In this document: piece after piece, positions 58,881-64,000 of the stretch
Layout: each line of letters opens with the position of its first letter
Numbering within the stretch: position 1 is the first letter of the stretch
Source: Vibrio ostreae
GTDB lineage: Bacteria; Pseudomonadota; Gammaproteobacteria; Enterobacterales; Vibrionaceae
Reading direction: 5' to 3'
DNA: 64,000 bases
Assembly (NCBI RefSeq): GCF_019226825.1
Contig: NZ_CP076643.1
Span: forward strand, 1,612,001-1,676,000
Notes under the pieces: model-generated
Told to the model about the DNA's origin: nothing
Databases searched by the model: none
The model's input: the letters and a program-made list of their open reading frames with translations, nothing else
Position numbers and translations under genes: made by a program

Positions 58881-59624
58881 ATGGAATATATATTTACTGA
58901 ATTTCAAAATCTATTCACTTCAAAGGATTTGGCGATAATAGTTCTTTTAGCGTTAGTAGTGAAAATAGCCATTCAGTTTACTCAGATTTTCAAGATTAAG
59001 GTACAGACTGAAAAGATAATAAAGGAAAGACTCGACTTACTCAATAAGTCGTTAAAATTTAAAGAATCCTCCCAAGACCTCCACCGTTATCAGAGCCTTA
59101 GAAATGAAATAAGAAACCTTAGGACACAAAAGAGGCTTTTGCGATATACGTATCGAAAAAGGTTAACTTCACTATCCGATATAGCTTATGACACCATTTC
59201 AATCTTCTTATCTGTCGAAAGTATTACCGATACCAGCAAGACTAAAACGAATACTGTAGTCGGTATGATGCTCAAAGAGCGGGCAAGCACAGCCAACAAA
59301 ATTAAACTGCTTCTTTCTGGCAGCGTTTTAGTTTATCTAGTTGCTTCAGTGATATCGATAATTGAGTTCAACTGGTTAGCCATTACTTTTCCTACCACTT
59401 TATTTTTGGCGTTGCAGACAGATCAGTTTTTGATTACCTATCGTATTCGTAAAGGCTGGTACGGTCGTAACGAATATGAAGCAAGAGAAATTATTGAATA
59501 CATTCTATCTCACGCTGACAAAGATGATTTCAATAATGACGGCGGGCTTAAGAAGTTAATGGATGAACCAAAACGCACCGAATACAAAGTAGAAAAAGAC
59601 GTTAAAGGATGGGTAAATGCATGA
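58881..59624 (+). CDS. Membrane protein with coiled-coil (cargo)
   Basis: 247 residues. N-terminal membrane helix (LAIIVLLALVVKIAIQF), a charged helical stretch (EKIIKERLDLLNKSLKFKES; NEIRNLRTQKRLLRYTYRKR), two more membrane helices (LLLSGSVLVYLVASVISII; LAITFPTTLFLAL) and a basic/acidic tail. Stop overlaps the next ATG (ATGA). Unknown family. Confidence 0.65.
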   Translation: MEYIFTEFQNLFTSKDLAIIVLLALVVKIAIQFTQIFKIKVQTEKIIKERLDLLNKSLKFKESSQDLHRYQSLRNEIRNLRTQKRLLRYTYRKRLTSLSDIAYDTISIFLSVESITDTSKTKTNTVVGMMLKERASTANKIKLLLSGSVLVYLVASVISIIEFNWLAITFPTTLFLALQTDQFLITYRIRKGWYGRNEYEAREIIEYILSHADKDDFNNDGGLKKLMDEPKRTEYKVEKDVKGWVNA

Positions 59625-60025
59625 TGAATATCGATGATATTACTCAACTTTTTAGAAAGTCGCTCAATTTATTGTTTGTAGCAAATAAGCAAGGCACATC
59701 GCTAGGCGTTGTGATGGGAGTGCTATCCGATGGCATCATTGGAACCTTAATGCCAACACTCAAAACTATCTCTGGACTCGATTTTGGTACTGTAGAAATT
59801 TGGCATTTAATTGCCCTTTGGGTAGTCGCGTTCAACATCAAGCCTTATCTAAACCGACACAGCCCCGATCCTAAAATTGACGCAGCCATTAGCAAAATTA
59901 AAGACATGGAAGCGAGCGGTCAAATCACCAAAGCACAAGCCAAAATGCACTATCACGAATTGAGTTTAAGAGTTCTAGAGAGTGTAAAAATGTCAGGGCC
60001 TCAAGAGGCATCGAGAGAAGGCTAG
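59621..60025 (+). CDS. Small membrane protein coupled to the preceding gene (cargo)
   Basis: 134 residues, starting at the ATG that overlaps the previous stop (ATGA), so translation is coupled. One or two membrane segments (LGVVMGVLSDGIIGTLMPTL; IWHLIALWVVAFNI) and a helical C-terminus (AAISKIKDMEASGQITKAQAK). Probably forms a complex with the preceding protein. Confidence 0.65.
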   Translation: MMNIDDITQLFRKSLNLLFVANKQGTSLGVVMGVLSDGIIGTLMPTLKTISGLDFGTVEIWHLIALWVVAFNIKPYLNRHSPDPKIDAAISKIKDMEASGQITKAQAKMHYHELSLRVLESVKMSGPQEASREG

Positions 60026-60151
60026 GCACTGCGCCTTTGATACAAAACAAGACGCTTATCAGTACACCTATGATTCAATGAATGATAAAGTTTGAAACTT
60101 AAATCCGCTAATTTCAAACCTTATCAAGATGAAGAACATGAAGGAGCAAAT

Positions 60152-60973
60152 GTGACGGAGCAAAAATGGGTTCTTGATTTGGATTACATGCACAATTTAG
60201 CTGTGGATATTAAAGCTAGCCGTTCTGAAAAGTTTATTCGGGATGGCATAAGTTACGCACTCCAGTTTTATGAAATAATTAACTTTAGCTTTAAGTATGA
60301 GAGGTCATTCGTTAGAGCAAGAGTTGCAGAAAATGGGCACGGGTTTAACAGTACGTCAGAAATCTACTACCCTCCACGACATTTAACTGGTGTCGGTCGT
60401 ATCAATGAAGAAGGTAATCCATTTCTATATTTAAGCCTTACCACTGACGTTGCGTTAGCTGAAATCGGAGCCAAAGAAGGGGATGTAGTTCAGGTTAGTG
60501 CTTTCGAGCCGAAGGATAAGCCTGTATGTGTTGGAATCATTGGTGAAAAGTACAAAGCTTCAAGAGGGGTAGGGAATTTTTTACCTAAGGAATCCACTGA
60601 ATTTCTAGCTAATCTTGTGAAAAAGTTAGAAAAAGAAGATAGAAAAAAAGCAATGGCCTATTTGTATCCTGACATGTTTTTTGACGAGATAATAACCAAC
60701 CCTCAAGCCTCACAAGATGACTACATCCACTCCCGAATATTAGCAAGATTGATGTTTGAGAAGCAGAAATCATTAGATGGCATTATGTACCATAGTGTTG
60801 CTAGCGATGGTGGGCTAAACATAGCACTTCCATGTGATAAAGCTGATAGCCTACTTGGTCTTGCACATACCATTCTTATAAAAGTTAAGAAAGCATACTC
60901 CTATGGTCTGTTCGACATTGAGTTGTTGAAAAAGCCAAAGATTATCCTTCAAGATGGAACTATCATTTGGTGA
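60152..60973 (+). CDS. RES-domain protein (cargo, toxin/effector candidate)
   Basis: 273 residues. RES domain with SFVRARV (Arg about 55-57), the PPRHLTGVGRIN segment, YLS at 93-95 and ALAEIG with Glu104. RES proteins include the MbcT/ParT toxins that degrade or transfer NAD+. Start chosen as GTG 60152 because AAGGAG lies 6 bases before it; TTG 60092 is the alternative. No obvious antitoxin (Xre/DUF2384 type) is next to it. Confidence 0.75.
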   Translation: MTEQKWVLDLDYMHNLAVDIKASRSEKFIRDGISYALQFYEIINFSFKYERSFVRARVAENGHGFNSTSEIYYPPRHLTGVGRINEEGNPFLYLSLTTDVALAEIGAKEGDVVQVSAFEPKDKPVCVGIIGEKYKASRGVGNFLPKESTEFLANLVKKLEKEDRKKAMAYLYPDMFFDEIITNPQASQDDYIHSRILARLMFEKQKSLDGIMYHSVASDGGLNIALPCDKADSLLGLAHTILIKVKKAYSYGLFDIELLKKPKIILQDGTIIW

Positions 60974-61364
60974 CTTTAAAAAGTTCGTATTGTTTGAAGT
61001 ACTCCATTTTTACTCGGAATTGAGTTAGGCAGTTTATCTGTACCTATGTGAAGCATCCCTCTTTTAGTAGAGCTTGTAACAAGCTTTTGTCCAATTGCGA
61101 GTTATGATTTTAGCAGGCCGACTGCACGATCTAGTCGCAACTAACCAGCGGATATGTAAGATCGAGTATGAGTCATTACAACTGAGTACGTTGCTATCTT
61201 TGTTTTCCATAATGCACGATCCCCAAAAATGACTGATATTGGATTGATTCTACACTAAATCACTAAGCTCAAATGACCGTTCTTGTTCGTACTCACCGAT
61301 TTTAAACATTGAAGATCCCACCTGACCGATATACTGTTCATATAAACAGTACATTGGTATATTT
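60974..61364 (+). promoter_or_regulatory. Integrase upstream region
   Basis: About 390 bases without gene. From 61196 it is homologous to the segment before the truncated integrase (28027). Contains TTGAAG (61308) and TATACT (61329) as possible promoter elements and the LexA box. Confidence 0.5.
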
Positions 61365-61717
61365 ATGTCTATTCGGAATCTTAAAGACGGTAACAAAAAG
61401 CCGTGGCTCTGCGATGTTCGCCCGAGCGGTCGCAACGGAAAACGGGTAAGAAAACGCTTTGCCACTAAAGGTGAAGCTCTTGCGTATGAAAAGTTTGTAC
61501 TGAGAGAAACAGACGATAAACCCTGGCTTGGTGAAACAACCCAAACCCGCAGCCTGCTAGATATGATTGATTTGTGGCAAGAACGCCACGGTCAGTCGCT
61601 TGCTCACTCGAAATACACCTACAACAAATTAAAAGTTATTGGCTTAGCCATTGGCGACCCGCTCTATCACAAGTTCACTCCTGCTATGTTCACGGAATAT
61701 CGCTCTCGTCGTTTAGC
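61196..61717 (+). repeat. Direct repeat flanking the prophage, right copy
   Basis: Partner of 28027-28545, about 520 bases, from GTACGTTGCTATCTTTG to TTTAGC inside the integrase gene. Homologous recombination between the two copies would delete almost the whole prophage. Confidence 0.8.
61332..61351 (+). promoter_or_regulatory. LexA box before the integrase
   Basis: TACTGTTCATATAAACAGTA: CTGT-N8-ACAG with TA/TA flanks, overlapping a possible TATACT -10 element and ending 13 bases before the ATG. Confidence 0.82.
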
Positions 61718-62423
61718 GGGTGAGGTTGCGGATTTAAATGGGCGTAAAATTGCTGTCTCTTTTCGCACCTGTAACAACGAGCAAGATTTGCTGAATGCAG
61801 TCATTGTAGAACTGCAACGCATGGGCGAATGGAAAGGTGAAAATCCGCTACATTCTGTTCGCCAGTTCAAGCTGCATGAATATGAAATGGAATTCCTGAC
61901 TGTTGAAGAAATGGAAGATTTGATCACTAAAGCAGAAAATCACGAATACCATGATGATTTACATAAGGTCATTAAGTTATGCCTTGCAACAGGTGGTCGC
62001 TTTCGTGAAACGGCGTCACTTACTGGTTCCCAATTGAGCCAATACAAAGTGACCTTTACTCAAACCAAAGGCAAAAAGAACCGCTCTGTTCCTATTAGCC
62101 CAGAGTTGTATGAAGAAATTTATAAACCCGGCTCTGGCCCATTGTTTGCGATTGGCTATTCAACCGTGTACCGCTTCATTTCCAGAAACATTCCTCGGCT
62201 AAAACAACAAGCCGCCCACGTCCTGCGCCACACGTTCGCCAGCTACTACATGATGAATGGCGGCAACATTATTGCCTTACAACGAATACTTGGTCATGCC
62301 GATATAAAGCAAACGATGCGTTATGCTCATCTGGCACCCGATCACTTAGAAGATGTTGTCAGTAAGAACCCGCTAACGAGTTTGAGAAGGGAGTTTTCAG
62401 CAGAGAAAGAACCTGCCGAATGA
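61365..62423 (+). CDS. int: Tyrosine integrase
   Basis: 352 residues. N-terminal arm-binding part (RNLKDGNKKPWLC; KRFATKGEALAYE), core-binding domain (TRSLLDMIDLWQERHGQSL), catalytic domain with Arg212 (GGRFRE), His285-x-x-Arg288 (HVLRH), His311 (LGHAD) and nucleophile Tyr320 (MRYAHL). All five catalytic residues are present. Sits beside attR with SOS control. Confidence 0.95.
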   Translation: MSIRNLKDGNKKPWLCDVRPSGRNGKRVRKRFATKGEALAYEKFVLRETDDKPWLGETTQTRSLLDMIDLWQERHGQSLAHSKYTYNKLKVIGLAIGDPLYHKFTPAMFTEYRSRRLAGEVADLNGRKIAVSFRTCNNEQDLLNAVIVELQRMGEWKGENPLHSVRQFKLHEYEMEFLTVEEMEDLITKAENHEYHDDLHKVIKLCLATGGRFRETASLTGSQLSQYKVTFTQTKGKKNRSVPISPELYEEIYKPGSGPLFAIGYSTVYRFISRNIPRLKQQAAHVLRHTFASYYMMNGGNIIALQRILGHADIKQTMRYAHLAPDHLEDVVSKNPLTSLRREFSAEKEPAE

Positions 62424-62431
62424 CCACAATT

Positions 62432-62457
62432 TGTGGACAAAAAATGTCCACATCGTG
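62432..62457. promoter_or_regulatory. Inverted TGTGGACA/TGTCCACA arm-type site, right
   Basis: TGTGGACA (62432-62439) and TGTCCACA (62445-62452) form an inverted repeat, and AAAAATGTCCACATCGTGA (62439-62457) repeats the left-end motif at 28681. Lies between int and attR, as arm-type sites do. May also be an int terminator. Confidence 0.45.
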
Positions 62458-62525
62458 ACCACAAATTTTAATAATATATGGTTTTATTGGGCTTTATTTG
62501 GGTTCATTCGATTCATAACCCATTG

Positions 62526-62546
62526 AAAACCCTTGATACGCCTACT
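62526..62546. repeat. attR core inside the 3' end of ycgN
   Basis: 21 bases identical to attL; includes the ycgN stop (62542-62544). The host protein end ([10 protein letters not shown]) stays intact, so integration does not disrupt the gene. Confidence 0.85.
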
Positions 62547-62982
62547 GGCGCGAAGGGTGGTTCAAAATGTGATCTTCCCAGTCCACCACGTCAATCTCGT
62601 ACACCACTTTATTGCGTACGCTTTCGCCGGCGGCGTGCATGGCGGCTTTGGAGCCGGTGATCAGCGGGTGCCACTTTGGTAGGGTTTCACCGTCGGCCAA
62701 AAGGCGGTACGCGCAGGTGTCCGGCAGCCAGTGGAATTCATCGATCTTGTCGCGAGTCAGCTTGAGGCACTCTTCGCCTGAGCTGAAACGGTTCGGGTAA
62801 TCTTTGCAAGAGCAGGTTTCGCTGTTTAACCAGCTGCACGCGACATTGGTGTAATACACCTCGTCTGAGTCTTCGTCCATCAGCTTGTGCAGGCAGCATT
62901 TGCCGCAACCATCACACAGGGATTCCCACTCTGCTTCGGTCATTTGATCCAGGGTTTTGCTTTGCCAAAATGGAGTGCTCAT
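62542..62982 (-). CDS. ycgN: YcgN/UPF0260 family protein
   Basis: 146 residues with the two cysteine clusters [10 protein letters not shown] and [10 protein letters not shown] typical of UPF0260 (YkgJ-type CxxCxxCC metal-binding fold). Function unknown. Its 3' end is the phage integration target. Confidence 0.9.
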   Translation of the reverse strand: MSTPFWQSKTLDQMTEAEWESLCDGCGKCCLHKLMDEDSDEVYYTNVACSWLNSETCSCKDYPNRFSSGEECLKLTRDKIDEFHWLPDTCAYRLLADGETLPKWHPLITGSKAAMHAAGESVRNKVVYEIDVVDWEDHILNHPSRQ

Positions 62983-63135
62983 AACGTCTGTTTTTCCTGT
63001 CTTGTTTCAGGGGGACGATTTATACCCTCCTGCCCTACAAAGTTCAAGGATAAATATTCTGCGATCCCGCTGCGAGCCGCGACGATTTCTGTTAGGATCG
63101 CCGCCCTTATTGAGCGAACACACAAAAGTAGGTAA

Positions 63136-63387
63136 ATGATGGAATGTAGACTGGGTTGCGGCGCATGCTGTATTGCGCCGAGTATTTCTTCCCCGATTCC
63201 GGGTATGCCCGATGGTAAGCCGGCCGGTGTGCGCTGTATTCAGCTCAATGATGACAATTTATGTAAGCTGTTTGGCAAGGCGGAGCGCCCTAAAGTATGC
63301 CACCAGTTCAAACCGTGCCCGAGTGTGTGCGGCAGCACTAATCAGCAGGCCCTGGACAATATCACCGAACTGGAACAGCTGACCTGA
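63136..63387 (+). CDS. YkgJ-family cysteine cluster protein
   Basis: 83 residues with CRLGCGACC, CIQLNDDNLCKLFG and KVCHQFKPCPSVCG; CxCxxCC-type metal cluster like YcgN but smaller. Probable iron-sulfur or zinc protein of unknown role. Start ATG 63136, weakly supported site GTAGGT. Confidence 0.82.
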   Translation: MMECRLGCGACCIAPSISSPIPGMPDGKPAGVRCIQLNDDNLCKLFGKAERPKVCHQFKPCPSVCGSTNQQALDNITELEQLT

Positions 63388-63422
63388 GCCTCACGCTCAA
63401 ACGCAGCTCAGATTGAGAGATT

Positions 63423-63453
63423 AAAAAACCGCGCCATGATGCGCGGTTTTTTA
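63423..63453. terminator. Bidirectional terminator between ykgJ-like gene and recR
   Basis: AACCGCGC / GCGCGGTT stem with CATGAT loop and T-runs on both sides; genes converge here. Confidence 0.88.
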
Positions 63454-64000
63454 TTACAGTTTTTGTCGGCCCAGCAGCGAGTGAGACAAGGTGGTCCCGT
63501 CGACCAGCTCCAGTTCACCGCCCACCGGTACACCGTGGGCAATACGGCTGGCTGAGACATCGTGCTCGCGGCACAGCTCTGCGATGTAGTGCGCCGTTGC
63601 TTCACCTTCCACCGTCGGGTTGGTGGCCAGAATCACTTCGGTCACGTCACCACGTTGCAAGCGAAAATCAAGTACGTCCAGGCCAATATCACTCGGCCCG
63701 ATACCATCCAGCGGTGACAGGTGGCCCATCAGCACGAAATAGCGACCGGAGTACTGACCTGTGGCTTCTACCGCCGCAATATCTGCCGGGCTTTCCACCA
63801 CACAGATCTGGCCGTTTTCCTGACGCTTCGGATTTTGACAAATATGGCAAATGTCCTCCTCAGTAAAGGTACGACATTCGCTGCAATGGCCGATTTCAAC
63901 CATTGCCTGACTCAGAGCATCTGCCAGTTGCAGGCCACCTTTGCGGTCTCTCTGCAACAAATGAAAGGCCATACGCTGCGCTGACTTAGGACCAACCCCA
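63454..64000 (-). CDS. recR: Recombination mediator RecR (partial, 5' end outside window)
   Basis: RecFOR pathway protein that loads RecA on gapped DNA. The window has the C-terminal 182 residues: [18 protein letters not shown] (end of the HhH region), the zinc finger [16 protein letters not shown], and the TOPRIM motifs [15 protein letters not shown] and [15 protein letters not shown]. The first about 18 residues are beyond base 64000. Convergent with the ykgJ-like gene. Confidence 0.93.
   Translation of the reverse strand, partial: GVGPKSAQRMAFHLLQRDRKGGLQLADALSQAMVEIGHCSECRTFTEEDICHICQNPKRQENGQICVVESPADIAAVEATGQYSGRYFVLMGHLSPLDGIGPSDIGLDVLDFRLQRGDVTEVILATNPTVEGEATAHYIAELCREHDVSASRIAHGVPVGGELELVDGTTLSHSLLGRQKL

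Larger units (their letters stand above)
28563..62546. mobile_element. K139/P2-like prophage
   Basis: About 34.0 kb bounded by a 21-base direct repeat (28563-28583 and 62526-62546). Contains the full P2-type set: integrase, CI, Cox, CII, replication gene A, Ogr-like activator, Q, P, O, N, M, L, tail sheath/tube, E/E', tape measure, W, J, I, fibre, hub, V, plus holin and lysis candidates. Size and gene order resemble vibriophage K139/kappa (about 33 kb). CI is frameshifted; otherwise no structural gene looks broken. Confidence 0.9.

Overview
The window is a piece of a Vibrio chromosome. The housekeeping genes (fadH, sppA, ansA, yeaC-like, DUF2989 lipoprotein, msrB, gapA, yeaD, rlmA; at the far end ycgN, a ykgJ-type gene and recR) have Vibrio-type sequences and order, and the resident prophage is of the K139/kappa branch of the P2-like phages of Vibrio. 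The species cannot be fixed from sequence reading alone; the base composition would suit a V. fluvialis/furnissii-like organism, but that is a guess.

Layout. 1-13.2 kb: core genes, ending with a YhfL-like lipoprotein behind an AT-rich spacer. 13.4-21.8 kb: a less conserved host segment with a cupin gene (frameshifted), a three-subunit periplasmic FAD dehydrogenase (Tat-exported small subunit, GMC flavoprotein with a frameshift, triheme cytochrome c), a convergent NtrC-type response regulator and sensor kinase, and a secreted DUF4168 protein behind a sigma-54-like promoter. 21.9-22.7 kb: a potassium channel gene, frameshifted. 22.7-28.56 kb: an AT-rich cargo island (membrane-anchored WYL-like protein, DUF4145, a small ORF, DUF2971, an OLD-type ATPase/TOPRIM nuclease) that contains two dead integrase N-termini. 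28.56-62.55 kb: a nearly complete P2/K139-like prophage of about 34 kb inserted at the 3' end of ycgN. 62.5-64 kb: ycgN, a YkgJ-like gene and the start-truncated recR.

The prophage reads from attL as: tail operon on the minus strand (baseplate V, hub, fibre with an SGNH esterase domain, I, J, W, tape measure, E/E' with a -1 frameshift site, lysis genes, tube, sheath, completion genes), head genes L, M, N, O on the minus strand and P, Q on the plus strand, Ogr-like activator, a LexA-controlled small gene, replication gene A, early genes, CII, Cox, a frameshifted CI repressor, a four-gene cargo block including a RES-domain protein, and the integrase. LexA boxes lie in front of the intact integrase, the truncated integrase and the small gene beside ogr, so SOS induction appears to be wired into both lysogeny exit and excision.

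The most interesting material is in three cargo zones: the island left of the prophage, the portal-to-gene-A interval, and the repressor-to-integrase interval. Their genes look like phage-defence or superinfection-exclusion cargo (RES, OLD, DUF4145, DUF2971, DUF4760-like, WYL-like and multi-pass membrane proteins). Four genes (cupin, GMC subunit, K+ channel, CI) each carry a one-base-type frameshift, which needs a check of the underlying assembly before any of them is called a true pseudogene.
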